Position numbers and translations under genes: made by a program. A DNA stretch of 64,000 nt from Paraburkholderia kirstenboschensis (lineage in GTDB: Bacteria; Pseudomonadota; Gammaproteobacteria; Burkholderiales; Burkholderiaceae), in the NCBI RefSeq assembly GCF_904848585.1, contig NZ_CAJHCR010000014.1, positions 1-64,000 of the forward strand, written 5' to 3'. Positions 32,899 through 42,000 of this stretch are shown here, piece after piece. The first letter of the stretch is position 1. Every line of letters starts with the position of its first letter. The notes under the pieces were generated by a model, which was given only the letters and a program-made list of their open reading frames with translations, had not been told where the DNA came from and searched no databases.

Positions 32899-34680
32899 AT
32901 GGATGCACCGAACCAGGAATTCATGCTCGTGGGCAGCCTCGAAGAGCTGAAGGCGCAGGGGCGGCTGGTTGTGCAGGGTGGTCATCGTCCGATCCTCGTC
33001 ATCTACGACCGCGGGCGCGTCTTCGCCCTCGACAATCGTTGCCCCCACATGGGCTTCCCGCTCGAGCGCGGCAGCATCGAGGACGGCATCCTGACCTGTC
33101 ATTGGCACCATGCCCGCTTCGATCTTGAAAGCGGCTGCACCTTCGACCTGTGGGCGGACGACATACCCGTCTGCGCGGTCGAGGTACGCAATGGCGACGT
33201 TTGGGTAACGACCACGTTTGGTCATGCCGACCCCGCGGCGCACTGGCGTCAGCGGCTTGCGGACGGCCTCGCACATGACCTCGATCTCGTCATCGCCAAG
33301 GCCGTGCAAGGTCAGCTCGCGGCCAATGTGCCGATGGCCGAGACTGTGCGGCAGGTGGCGCTGTTTGGGGCGCAGAATCGCGACGGCTGGGGCGTCGGTC
33401 TCACGATACTGACGGCGCTGGCCAATCTCTTCCCCTTCTTGCCACAGGACGAAGCCTATCTTGCCCTGTTTCATGGGGCGCGCAGCGTGGCGGCGGACTG
33501 CGCCGGCGAGGCACCACGGCGGGAACGTGCGCCGCTTGGAAGCCGGCCGGAGCCGGCCGCACTCAAGCGCTGGCTGCGCCTCTGGACAAGTGTGCGCCAT
33601 CGCGAAGCGGGCGAGCGCACCCTGCTGACGGCGATTGCAGCCGGTGTCTCGCCAGCTGTGCTTGCCGATGCCCTGCTGTCGGCCGCGACCGAACGGGCGT
33701 TTGCCGACACCGGTCATTCGCTCGATTTCATCAACAAGGCCTTTGAGTGCCTCGACCTGATCGGTTGGGAGCACGCGCCGGCTTTGCTGCCTACTATCGT
33801 CGGCCAGATGGCGGCCGCCCGCGGCGCGGAGGAATCGACCGCCTGGCGCCAGCCCGTTGATCTTGTGGCGCTGTGCGAGGAATCAGCCAGCCAGATGCCG
33901 GAACTGTTCGCTGCCGCGCGCGCCGTGCGCGGATGGTCGCACCACGCGGCGCTCGCCCGGAAGCTGCTCGCAGACGACCCAGCGAAGATCATCGATGCGC
34001 TGAAGGCGGCGATCCGCTCGGGCGCAACTCCTGCTGACCTGGGACGATCGCTCGCTTACGGAGCGGTGCTGCGGGTGGCCCGCTTCGGCAATGCCAACGA
34101 GCACGCCGACTGGGAGACGGCGCACCACGTCTTCACCTACGCTAACGCGGTCCACCAGATGCTGAGGCGGATCGGGAGCGCCGACATCGACGGTTACGTC
34201 ACGGCCGCGCGCGCCATAATGCACGGAGCCATGGCGCTCTACCTTGCGCGCTATCTGAATGTGCCGCCGGCCCGCATCCCAGGTGAGGACAGCGAGCAAC
34301 TCGACGACCTCCCTGCCGATGTTGAGACGATCCGCGCCGCGTTGCTCGATGCCTTCGACAGGCAGCGACAGGTTGATCTTGCCGCAAGGCTGGTGGCGCG
34401 ACATCTCACGCTCGGCCATTCACCACAGGCGCTGATGGCCACGCTTGCGCTTGCTGTGCTGCGCGAAGATGCTGGGTTCCATGCCTATCAGATGCTGGAG
34501 GCCGGAGTCCGGCAGTTTGCAGCGTGGGGTAATACTGACGAGGGCCGGCACGTCCTCATTGCGGTCGCCCGCTATCTCGCCGCCCATTCACCGACCGAAC
34601 GCGCTGCGCTGCAGACGGCGGACATCGCCCGGCGCTTGATGCGGGGCGTCGCGATCCATGAGGGCGCTGGGGCGTCGTGA
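32899..34680 (+). CDS. Rieske [2Fe-2S] domain fused to a large helical domain
   Basis: A 593-residue protein. Residues 7-110 form a Rieske ferredoxin domain with both ligand pairs: CPH (Cys48, His50) and CHWH (Cys67, His70), separated by the usual distance. The remaining 480 residues are predicted helical, without membrane segments, and rich in conserved-looking histidines (WETAHHVFTYANAVHQ, IMHGAMALYLARYL, GWSHHAALARKLL). It lacks the 2-His-1-carboxylate pattern of ring-hydroxylating oxygenase alpha subunits. ATG 32899 is preceded by AGGAGG, preferred over a GTG six bases earlier. A transport of electrons to a metal centre in the helical part is plausible but inferred. It is a single-gene unit with a good promoter. 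Confidence 0.85.
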   Translation: MDAPNQEFMLVGSLEELKAQGRLVVQGGHRPILVIYDRGRVFALDNRCPHMGFPLERGSIEDGILTCHWHHARFDLESGCTFDLWADDIPVCAVEVRNGDVWVTTTFGHADPAAHWRQRLADGLAHDLDLVIAKAVQGQLAANVPMAETVRQVALFGAQNRDGWGVGLTILTALANLFPFLPQDEAYLALFHGARSVAADCAGEAPRRERAPLGSRPEPAALKRWLRLWTSVRHREAGERTLLTAIAAGVSPAVLADALLSAATERAFADTGHSLDFINKAFECLDLIGWEHAPALLPTIVGQMAAARGAEESTAWRQPVDLVALCEESASQMPELFAAARAVRGWSHHAALARKLLADDPAKIIDALKAAIRSGATPADLGRSLAYGAVLRVARFGNANEHADWETAHHVFTYANAVHQMLRRIGSADIDGYVTAARAIMHGAMALYLARYLNVPPARIPGEDSEQLDDLPADVETIRAALLDAFDRQRQVDLAARLVARHLTLGHSPQALMATLALAVLREDAGFHAYQMLEAGVRQFAAWGNTDEGRHVLIAVARYLAAHSPTERAALQTADIARRLMRGVAIHEGAGAS

Positions 34681-34964
34681 CGACGCGTGCCGGTGATCGA
34701 TGCCCGCAACGGCTCCGGGTACAGCGAACTGGCGCTGTCGGACCCGATGCGCACTTCAGGTTGCCGCAACGGCAAGGGCCGCATTCAAAGTGCAACGGTC
34801 ATTCGCTTACGCCGAGTCGCCTGCCACTTGTCGGCCGTATCGACCGCTCGCAGCGGAACAACCACGAAATCGAGACAGAAGCCGAGCCCATCCCTTCCAT
34901 GGCCAATGCTTTTTCCTCATCCTCGCCTTCCAACGCCTGTGCCAATCGGTGCTTGTATCGGCGA

Positions 34965-35270
34965 CTACTTGTCGGTGGACTTGCCGTAGTTCTGAACGAG
35001 GTAGTTCACGATGACCTCCACGTCTTCTTTAGGAATTGGCGCACCATATACGTCGATCATCTTGGTGACAGAGGCGTTCCAGCCGGCCTTGTTTAGAAAG
35101 GGTGAGTTCATCTGGATATAGTCGAGGCTGTGGCAGACAGCACACTGCATGACCTTCTCTCTGCCCGCTCCTTCTTTAAGCATGACCTTCGATTCCTGCG
35201 CCGCTGCGGCATCGACAAGCACGAGCACAAGGGGCAATGCAGCTGCAACCATTTGCGTGAGCGTGTTCAT
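34965..35270 (-). CDS. sorB: c-type cytochrome subunit of sulfite dehydrogenase (SorB-like)
   Basis: A 101-residue secreted monohaem cytochrome c. A signal peptide ends near AAAA-QE, the haem site is CAVCH (Cys43, Cys46, His47), and GWNASVTKMIDVYG supplies the probable methionine ligand (Met71). The size and the C-terminal PKEDVEVIVNYLVQNYGK match SorB, the electron acceptor of periplasmic sulfite dehydrogenase. Its ATG overlaps the stop of the molybdenum subunit gene by four bases, so both chains are made together. Confidence 0.85.
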   Translation of the reverse strand: MNTLTQMVAAALPLVLVLVDAAAAQESKVMLKEGAGREKVMQCAVCHSLDYIQMNSPFLNKAGWNASVTKMIDVYGAPIPKEDVEVIVNYLVQNYGKSTDK

Positions 35271-36520
35271 ACCACCTCCACGTACACGCGCTGGATCACG
35301 TTGTGATGATAGCCTGCCGGATTGTGAATGAGTCGCTCGACCTGTGTTTCCCCTGAGCGGCTGGTGGCGCGCGCCATCACCACCATCGAACCACGTTCGC
35401 GCGCCGGCACGGCGAATGTGAATTCGCGAAACGAGAAGCGGCCAAGGTCGCGGCCGAGTTTTGCTCTCTGCCAGCTCGCGCCCAAATCGGTCGACACCTC
35501 GACGCTGTCGATGCCTGCCCCGCCATCCCAGGCAATGCCTTTCAGTTCGATTGGCCTGCCGTGCGGAATCTGTTGCCCACTCTTTAACGAAGTGATCAGC
35601 GAGTTCACTACCATCAAGGTGATCGGCTCGTTCGCACTCGCCACCTGCGATTTGAAACTTGGCGTCTTGAACTTGCCGCGCGGCAGTCGGTACGCGGTGC
35701 TCATCCAGAAGTTCTGCTCGGGCTTGGACACCACCCTCACGCTGACCAGTTGTTTGACCCAGTACGTAGCGGTCCAGCCCGGTACGACGAGGCGCGCGGG
35801 AAAACCGTTCCAGTGTGGCAGAGGCTTGCCGTTCATTTCGAACGCGACAAGCGTATTCTCGTCGAGCGCAACTTCCACCGGTAGCGATTTGACGAAGGCG
35901 GGGGTCTTCTCAATAACGGGATGATCGGCTGCGCCAAACACCACTTCGAGTGCACCGTTCTGTACACCTGCCCTTGCAAGGATGTCCTTCAGGCGCACAC
36001 CGCGCCAGACCGCATTGCCCATTGCGCCTACGCCCCACTCCACGCCCGCAACGTGCGGCTCGAACAAGCCGCGGCGGTTGCCCGAGCACTGGCATACCGC
36101 TGTAATCTCGGCCGGCTCGAAACCATTCCTGAGTTGATCCAGCGTGAATTCGAGCTCGCGTCCGGCACTTTCGCCGCCGACACTGAGCCTCCAATCGGCG
36201 GCTCGTACCTCCGGAATCCCGGCCAGGTGATAGCGCACGAAGAACGCGTTGTTCGGTGTAACCGGCGTGCGGAAATACTCAATCGGCGTCTCGAAGTTGG
36301 GCGGCCGATAAGTCTTCTTGATCAGCGGCACCTTGCCTGGCAGCGCGTACAGATGCTGTTCGGCAAGCGCACCATCGGGAATCTCGGCGAAACCCAATGC
36401 AGCCGAGCTGCCCACTTCGGAGGCCAAAATCTTCAGCGGTCTGAGCGCCGCGAGGGAGCCCGCTCCGGCAGCACCCATCAGTAGTTTGCGGCGCAATCCA
36501 CTGTTCACAGACCTTTTCAT
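35267..36520 (-). CDS. sorA: sulfite dehydrogenase molybdenum subunit (SorA-like)
   Basis: A 417-residue sulfite-oxidase-family enzyme. The twin-arginine signal GLRRKLLMG near residue 8 fits export of a folded molybdopterin protein. The molybdenum cysteine lies in AVCQCSGNRRG (Cys145), followed by the molybdopterin-binding region and an immunoglobulin-like dimerisation domain (PIELKGIAWDGGAGIDSVEV, AYRLPRGKF). The order SorA-SorB with a four-base overlap is the known arrangement for periplasmic sulfite:cytochrome c oxidoreductase, which oxidises sulfite to sulfate and delivers electrons to the respiratory chain. Another sulfite-oxidase-family substrate (e.g. YedY-type) cannot be ruled out, but the coupled cytochrome argues for SorAB. 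Confidence 0.88.
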   Translation of the reverse strand: MKRSVNSGLRRKLLMGAAGAGSLAALRPLKILASEVGSSAALGFAEIPDGALAEQHLYALPGKVPLIKKTYRPPNFETPIEYFRTPVTPNNAFFVRYHLAGIPEVRAADWRLSVGGESAGRELEFTLDQLRNGFEPAEITAVCQCSGNRRGLFEPHVAGVEWGVGAMGNAVWRGVRLKDILARAGVQNGALEVVFGAADHPVIEKTPAFVKSLPVEVALDENTLVAFEMNGKPLPHWNGFPARLVVPGWTATYWVKQLVSVRVVSKPEQNFWMSTAYRLPRGKFKTPSFKSQVASANEPITLMVVNSLITSLKSGQQIPHGRPIELKGIAWDGGAGIDSVEVSTDLGASWQRAKLGRDLGRFSFREFTFAVPARERGSMVVMARATSRSGETQVERLIHNPAGYHHNVIQRVYVEVV

Positions 36521-37093
36521 AGAAGCGCTCCGCAGGCTGATCGCTGTAGGTTACTTCACGCCGATGGACGGGCAAACCAGGGTTTTTAGGTGAACGGCTC
36601 CTGACCAGCAAGCTCGTAGTGCTGCACTGCGTAAGAGCGCCGGCCCGTCGGCCGCGCCCTGTGGGCCGTAATGGCCGGCAAGCCGAACTGATCACCAGTC
36701 GGTGGTAGCCGTGCCACCTCCAGATTGCTGCCTACACTGGATCGGCCTGACTCCGTCCGATCGCTGAAGTCCGCTGTTTGAGCGGAACAGCCTCTCGAAC
36801 GGGCACTTCGCGGCGATGGCGACTGGCGGCTCCTGGTCGGACAGCGACCGATGGCCGGCCGCTATCCGGCTCTGCTTGGGTTCAAACATCAGTCTGGAAT
36901 GCACGTCAGCATCGGCCGGGCCGATTTGACGGCTGGAATGGCGTCACGTGCAGCGTCGCAGGGAATAACCTAACCTCTATGAAGCGCGCGCTCACAACCA
37001 GACAAACAGTTTGTCGTTTCCTGGGCATTCACGGCTTATCCGTTTGACGTCGCGGCGATAGACTGGGGATCATGGCTTCTGAAGGGGGACGTC
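36521..37093. other. long intergenic region
   Basis: About 570 bases between divergent genes. A minus-strand frame (36692-36904; KCPFERLFRSNSGLQRSDG) is the best open frame but has no ribosome site and no recognised family. GAAGGGGGACGTC before 37094 is the ribosome site of the next gene. Confidence 0.4.
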
Positions 37094-37966
37094 ATGCGTC
37101 TCGTCGACTGGAACATCCAGTGGGGACGCGGTGTAGACGGCCGCGTCGACCTCGCCCGCAGTGTGCGCGAGGCAAAGGCGCTGTGCGATTTCGACATCCT
37201 GTGTCTTCAGGAGGTCACGCGCGGCTTTCATGAGGGACAGGCGCAGGGGGGATTGGCAGGCGGCCCCTCTGCCGATCAGTTCGCCGAACTCGCCGCGTTG
37301 CTGCCGGACGCGACTGTGGTCGATGCGATCGGTTCCGATCTTCCGCCTATCGGGGCCGCACGACAGCGGCGTCAGTTCGGCAATGCAATCGTGAGCCGAC
37401 TGCCTGTCAAGCAGGTGCTGCGTCATTCGCTCCCGTGGCCGGCCGACCCCGCCAAGCCGTCGATGCTGCGTGTCGCTCTCGAAGCGGTGATCGAAACCGA
37501 TATTGGTCCGCTGCGCGTCTTCAGCACTCATCTTGAGTTCTACTCCAAAGCACAACGGCTGGCGCAAGTGATGAGGCTGCACGAATTGCATCAGGAAGCG
37601 TGCGACCATGCCCGCCGCCCCGCAAAAGCGGAAAAACTGGACAGTCCGTTCGCCGACACTGCACGTCCCATGACTGCCATCGTGTGCGGTGATTTCAACA
37701 GCGCTTTCGAAAGTTCTGCGTATTGCAGGATGCTGGAGCCGATTCCCGGCGCGCCCGCCTTCGCCGACGCATGGACCTGCGCGCACCCCGGTGCCCGGCG
37801 GGCCGCGACAGTCGGTCTCTATGATCAAGAGCAATGGCCCGACGGACCGTTCGCATGCGATTTTGGTTTCGTCACCGAGGATTTGAAGCCGCGCATCGTG
37901 GGTTGTGACGTGGACCCGAATAGCCGCTCGTCCGATCATCAGCCGCTGTGGCTCGAAATGCGCTGA
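37094..37966 (+). CDS. endonuclease/exonuclease/phosphatase-fold hydrolase
   Basis: A 290-residue enzyme of the DNase I-like metal-dependent superfamily. Characteristic elements are WNIQWGRG at the start, ILCLQEVTRG (metal-binding Glu), TAIVCGDFNSAFES (catalytic Asp/Asn) and SSDHQPLW (catalytic Asp-His) at the end. No signal peptide is present, so it should act in the cytoplasm on a phosphoester: nucleic acid, a phosphoinositide-like lipid or a small sugar phosphate. AGGGGG lies 4 bases before the ATG. It is a single gene ahead of two small periplasmic proteins. Confidence 0.9.
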   Translation: MRLVDWNIQWGRGVDGRVDLARSVREAKALCDFDILCLQEVTRGFHEGQAQGGLAGGPSADQFAELAALLPDATVVDAIGSDLPPIGAARQRRQFGNAIVSRLPVKQVLRHSLPWPADPAKPSMLRVALEAVIETDIGPLRVFSTHLEFYSKAQRLAQVMRLHELHQEACDHARRPAKAEKLDSPFADTARPMTAIVCGDFNSAFESSAYCRMLEPIPGAPAFADAWTCAHPGARRAATVGLYDQEQWPDGPFACDFGFVTEDLKPRIVGCDVDPNSRSSDHQPLWLEMR

Positions 37967-38195
37967 TCCACGATCCCGGATATGGGCAAGCCATGGCTAC
38001 CGCGACCAGGGCAACAAGCGCCGAACCCCGCGGCAACCTCTCTGCAAGACGCGCGCCGGGCCTCTCGTATGCAGCCTGATGACCGCTTTGTCTGAGGCGC
38101 GAGAGGTTTCGCTTAATCGCGCAAGCAGCTTTGTTAGAAGCGGAATGTTGGCCATCTTTGACTCCCGATCTGCCAGGCCGAACAAAGAGGCAATC

Positions 38196-38549
38196 ATGAA
38201 AGCATGCAACGTCGTGAATCTGCTCGTCGTAGTGGGATGCGTGACGCTGACGTCGAACGTCTACGCGCAAGCCAGCCACGCTATGCCTATGGCGTCGAAT
38301 CCGGCTGCAAGTTCAGGCAAGGCGACGCCAGCGGACAAGACGCTGGCTCGGGATGTACGCAAGGCGTTATCGAAAGCGCCCCACTTCAACGTGTCGAACG
38401 TATTCGTCAAGGCGCGCGGAGGTGTAATGACATTATCCGGCAGCGTGTCGGACGGTCCTCAGATCCAGCAGGCCGCGGAAGTGGCGAAGGGCGTGCCGGG
38501 CATAACGTCGGTGAACAACTATCTGACGCTCTATACGAAAGGGTATTAA
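38196..38549 (+). CDS. BON domain periplasmic protein
   Basis: A 117-residue protein with a cleaved signal ending near VYA-QA, a short Ala/Ser/Pro linker and one BON domain: TLARDVRKALSKAPHFNVSN, VFVKARGGVMTLSGSV, EVAKGVPGITSVNNYL. BON domains bind phospholipid surfaces and occur in osmotically induced envelope proteins of the OsmY/Kbp type. AAAGAGG precedes ATG 38196. It lies between a metal-dependent hydrolase and an LprI-like gene on the same strand. Confidence 0.85.
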   Translation: MKACNVVNLLVVVGCVTLTSNVYAQASHAMPMASNPAASSGKATPADKTLARDVRKALSKAPHFNVSNVFVKARGGVMTLSGSVSDGPQIQQAAEVAKGVPGITSVNNYLTLYTKGY

Positions 38550-38663
38550 CCCTTCGAGGCGGCGCCCCGGCGCCCTGCGCTTACCGGCGATTGACGCAAC
38601 GCCCTGCAGACCCGGCATAGTCGCGCGCGGTCTTCGTACGCCCATGACAGCGAGGAATTACCC

Positions 38664-39125
38664 ATGAAATCCCGCCGTGGAAACGGTGCATTCTCGCTCA
38701 CGTCGCGAAGCGTGGCGCTCGTTGGCACAGTGCTGCTCTGCATGATGATGCAGTCCGCGCTAGCTGCCGAAACTGCCGCGACCCTCTACAAACAGTGCCG
38801 TGATAAACCCTCGACCGCTGAGCAGCGAGACTGTTATCCCGCAGCGGTCAGGCAATCAGAAATCGAGCTCGCGAGCGCCGAGAAAAAAGTGCGCGCCGAT
38901 ATGGTGGAACTGGAAAAGATCAGTCAGGGGAGCCGTGCAATGCATCCCGTACGCGCTTTTGACCAGGCAGAGCGTGCCTTCCGCACATTTCGCGATGCAG
39001 AGAGCAACCGTGCACTGGCCTCTTATGGCTCCGGCAATGGCGGCGGCCTTGCAGTATTCGAGACGATCATCGAGATGAACATCGCCCGCGCCAACCTGCT
39101 GACCGGTGAAGCAGGTACACGGTGA
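38664..39125 (+). CDS. lysozyme-inhibitor LprI-like (DUF1311) protein
   Basis: A 153-residue secreted protein. After a signal ending at ALA-AE, it has the DUF1311 plan: two widely spaced cysteines (LYKQCRDKPSTAEQRDCYPA), then a helical region AEKKVRADMVELEKIS, RAFDQAERAFRTFRDAESNR. LprI-type proteins inhibit lysozyme or stabilise the envelope. ATG 38664 is chosen because it gives the complete signal; upstream GAGG is at reasonable spacing. Together with the BON protein it suggests an envelope-stress function, but no regulator is visible. Confidence 0.8.
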   Translation: MKSRRGNGAFSLTSRSVALVGTVLLCMMMQSALAAETAATLYKQCRDKPSTAEQRDCYPAAVRQSEIELASAEKKVRADMVELEKISQGSRAMHPVRAFDQAERAFRTFRDAESNRALASYGSGNGGGLAVFETIIEMNIARANLLTGEAGTR

Positions 39126-39445
39126 ACGCCATGAAGGTCGGTTTTCTGCGGCGCAGCCGACGTTTGCGAGTGGAATGTGCGATCGTCTAATCCGTGGTGT
39201 CGACGACCTCCCCTCTCGCAATGCAAGGCGCTCGCGGGAAACAGGAGGGAAACATGGCGAAGGTAGTGCCGAATAAGCGCGGATCTGACGCTTGCCAACG
39301 CGGAGAAAGTGGTCGCTTCATGAACCGACCACTTTCTCAAAGCGCGACTCGTCTACGATAACAGCGACGCGACCGGACGGCTCGGTGTCACGGGCGGGCA
39401 AGTGACCACTTGCATGTTCTGCGAGGCATACCCATGTCGAATCGG
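39126..39445. other. intergenic, no gene seen
   Basis: About 320 bases between convergent genes with only short frames; no terminator with a T-tract recognised. Confidence 0.45.
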
Positions 39446-39799
39446 TTATTTGCCTGCACCGGTGGACGGAACGCAGGTTAGCACGAGAATTCCGCCGTTA
39501 TCATTCGCGGCAGATCTGACCGCTGCTTGATGAAACTCTCCCGACCCGCAAGACCATTCGGCAACGAAATCGGCTTTGCAAGCATTTCGACTACGAGAGC
39601 CCGCCGGCCAGGAAACCGGATAGCGGCAGGTAGCGACGGAGTTACAGTGTCGGGCCAACGCACGAGTCGAATTGCCATGATGAGCGCCACAATTCGCGCC
39701 ATAAGTGCCAGATTCAATTCGTATAGGGTCAGCCAACGTGTTCATGCTCGCTCCGAAAAGACCAGCAAGCGAAAGAAGTGTGCAGATTGCTCGGATCAT
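39446..39799 (-). CDS. cysteine-rich secreted protein, lectin-like pattern
   Basis: A 117-residue protein from ATG 39799, which follows GGAGGCAATC. A signal peptide ends near TLA-DP. The mature part has six cysteines in the order SGTYGANCGAHHGN, RHCNSVATCRYPVSW, ACKADFVAEWSC, LTCVPS. This spacing resembles the cysteine-rich carbohydrate-binding domains related to sea-urchin egg lectin, with the acidic/aromatic ACKADFVAEW strand. The resemblance is by pattern only, so the function is not proven. It stands alone between two gene-poor regions, as a likely exported or cell-surface protein. Confidence 0.65.
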   Translation of the reverse strand: MIRAICTLLSLAGLFGASMNTLADPIRIESGTYGANCGAHHGNSTRALARHCNSVATCRYPVSWPAGSRSRNACKADFVAEWSCGSGEFHQAAVRSAANDNGGILVLTCVPSTGAGK

Positions 39800-40366
39800 G
39801 ATTGCCTCCACGAGTCACGGTTGCTCCGCGAAGACGGGCCGCTAGCTGAGCGCTCGCCGGCAACGACCTGCGTCCCGCAGGAAGCACGTCGCCAAGCGCG
39901 CCATTCAAGTCTAGGTTGAAAATGGATTCCACACACTGGCGGCCGCATCGCTATTTGGCCGAAGAGAATCTTCTGTTAAGCCTTTTTGGATAACTGCCCG
40001 CGCGCGCTGTCCATTGCTCACCACCTCGCGGCCAAAGGCAAATATGAAATGAGCAATATGACGATGACGCATTGGCCGCCTAAGACCGGTCATTCGCGAC
40101 CACCGAGGTAGAAAGACCAGAACGCGGCGTTTGAGCGCCTGACCAAAACCCATAGCTGGACTTCGGCTCTGGGCGCGTGGCCGGGCCTTGTCTCGCCCGA
40201 ACTGGAACAGTATTCGTATCGCGTCATTGCGGCCACCGAGCCACCTGGTAATCGCAGCCGAATGCCCGCCACACGTCTTGTCCGCGCCCCACGCGAGGAT
40301 TCTTCCGGTTAGTGCCACAATAAGCTGGCACCAGCGTGCAGGCCAATTCTGGTTACGGAGGCGGAC
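39800..40366. other. long intergenic region
   Basis: About 570 bases. A 154-codon frame on the minus strand (39911-40375) overlaps the start of the propeller gene and lacks a ribosome site; its product is basic and unlike any family I know, so I leave it out. GGAGGCG before 40367 is the ribosome site of the next gene. Confidence 0.4.
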
Positions 40367-41410
40367 GTGATTCACATCGCAAACGCAGCGGCTTCGGCGA
40401 CGCTGAAGGAAATCCGCGAGTCCCGGTTCTTCCGGAATTTTGCGTCGGTTCTTGTTGGCGCGATGTTAGCAATAGGTTCAGTGCGGGCTCAGTCCATTTC
40501 GTTCGACTCGTTTGCACTCCCCTCCGGCACCGCACCGCACGATGTCGCGCCAGAGCCTGGCGGCGCCGTCTGGTACACCGCGCAAGCGCAAGGCGCAGTC
40601 GGAAGGCTGGACCCGCGCAGCGGCAAGACGGAGCGGGTCCCGCTCGGCAACGGATCGGCGCCGCACGGCGTGATCGTCGGCCCGGATGGAGCAGCATGGA
40701 TTACCGACGGCGGGCTGAACGCGATCGTACGCGTCGATTCGAAGACACTCGCCGTCACGCGCTTCCCGTTGCCCAAAGACCGACAGAACGCCAACCTGAA
40801 CACGGCCGTTTTCGACAAACGCGGGCACCTGTGGTTTACCGGACAAGGCGGAATCTATGGTGAGCTCGACCCGGGAAGCGGCAGCATGCGTGTGTTCAAT
40901 GCGCCCCGCGGGCCGGGTGCCTATGGAATCTGTGTCACCCCTGACGGCAGCTTGTACTTCGCTTCACTGGCTGGCAGCTACCTCGGCCGCGTCGATCCTG
41001 CGAGCGGCGCGGCGCAAGTCATTGAGCCACCGACACCGGAACAGGGAGCGCGCCGGGTGTGGTCCGATTCAAAAGGACGCGTCTGGATCAGCGAGTGGAA
41101 CGCAGGAAAGGTGGGCGTGTTCGACCCGGCGGCGCATCGGTGGCGCGAATGGAAACTGCCGGGCTCCGATCCGCATGTATATGCGATATTCGTCGACGAC
41201 AAAGACATCGTCTGGCTCAGCGAATGGAGCGCTAACGCGCTAGTGCGCTTCGACCCACAAACGGAACGATTCGAGACCTTTGCGCTGCCGCGCCCACACG
41301 CGAACGTACGCCAGATGATGGGCCGGCCGGGAGAAGTCTGGCTGTCCGAGTCTGGTACGGATCACTTACTGCGCTACCGGTCCGGCGCAGCGGTTGTCGG
41401 CAACAAGTGA
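40367..41410 (+). CDS. Vgb/SMP-30-like beta-propeller, streptogramin-lyase family
   Basis: A secreted protein of about 347 residues from GTG 40367. After a signal (to about VRA-QS), six repeats of the type GGAVWYTAQAQGAVGRLDP, GAAWITDGGLNAIVRVD, GHLWFTGQGGIYGELDP, GSLYFASLAGSYLGRVDP, GRVWISEWNAGKVGVFDP and DIVWLSEWSANALVRFDP mark a six- or seven-bladed propeller of the virginiamycin B lyase family. In this family many members are not antibiotic-inactivating; the secreted form here is more likely a periplasmic lactone hydrolase or binding protein. The next small gene begins shortly after. Confidence 0.85.
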   Translation: MIHIANAAASATLKEIRESRFFRNFASVLVGAMLAIGSVRAQSISFDSFALPSGTAPHDVAPEPGGAVWYTAQAQGAVGRLDPRSGKTERVPLGNGSAPHGVIVGPDGAAWITDGGLNAIVRVDSKTLAVTRFPLPKDRQNANLNTAVFDKRGHLWFTGQGGIYGELDPGSGSMRVFNAPRGPGAYGICVTPDGSLYFASLAGSYLGRVDPASGAAQVIEPPTPEQGARRVWSDSKGRVWISEWNAGKVGVFDPAAHRWREWKLPGSDPHVYAIFVDDKDIVWLSEWSANALVRFDPQTERFETFALPRPHANVRQMMGRPGEVWLSESGTDHLLRYRSGAAVVGNK

Positions 41411-41445
41411 CGCCCCAGCGACCGTTACCGTCTCCAGGCAACTCC

Positions 41446-41658
41446 ATGACAGAGAATTCCGACCGCGATCCCGATCCCGATTCCGATCCCGACAAACTGA
41501 AGGGCCCTGGTGGCATGACGCTGCGGCAGATCCACGAACAGGTGCGGAAATCCGTCGAGCGGGACCGTGAGGCCCGGGCCACGCACAACTTGCCCGCGCC
41601 TAAAACTCGATGGCAGCGGTGGATACGATACGTATGGGGCCGCAGCGGCAGACGCTAA
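41446..41658 (+). CDS. small hypothetical protein with (DP)n repeat
   Basis: A 70-residue frame starting MTENSDRDPDPDSDPDKL, encoded by tandem GATCCC-like hexamers, followed by a basic helix (RQIHEQVRKSVERDREARAT) and WQRWIRYVWGR. The ATG at 41446 is 36 bases after the propeller stop; a GTG at 41407 overlapping that stop is an alternative. The acidic head and basic tail look like a small stress or DNA-binding protein; family not recognised. Confidence 0.5.
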   Translation: MTENSDRDPDPDSDPDKLKGPGGMTLRQIHEQVRKSVERDREARATHNLPAPKTRWQRWIRYVWGRSGRR

Positions 41659-41935
41659 GGGATGCTTCCCGGTCGCAACGTCGTTGCGAAGCTCAAACGC
41701 TTATTGCAGCACGCAGTCCGCACCCACGGAAGCACTGGTCACGCTTTCAAGGTCGCCTCATGTCCTCGTGCTGCGGAGCGGGCGAGCGGGCGCATGCTGT
41801 GCGTACGACAGTCCACCGCCTTTCAACTGCGCAACACCTGTCGACCTGCATACCACCCGGAGCAGCGCCACCTGCGTTCGGTTGAGAGAACTATCGGTAG
41901 GACAGTCGGTGAGATCGCGACCTGATTGAGGGAAA
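41659..41935. other. intergenic, no gene seen
   Basis: About 280 bases with no supported gene, followed by the operator-like sites of the binding-protein gene at 42001. Confidence 0.4.
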
Positions 41936-41977
41936 ATACATATGTAGCTAAATTTTTTTATATGGCAACATATGTAT
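41936..41977. promoter_or_regulatory. paired ATATG palindromes before the binding-protein gene
   Basis: TACATATGTA (41937-41946) and CAACATATGTAT (41966-41977) are centred 30 bases apart, i.e. on the same face of the helix, and end about 24 bases before the ATG. The second is related to the sites at 45454-45465 and 47109-47120. Confidence 0.55.
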
Positions 41978-42000
41978 CACTCACATCGACCGGAACAATC

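Noticed and set aside
39911..40375. 154-codon minus-strand frame before the propeller gene
   Set aside because: No ribosome site, overlap with the propeller start, basic product without similarity. Kept as intergenic.
40367..41410. antibiotic resistance (virginiamycin B lyase) as a firm function
   Set aside because: Only the propeller family is clear; the protein has a signal peptide and no context for streptogramin resistance.
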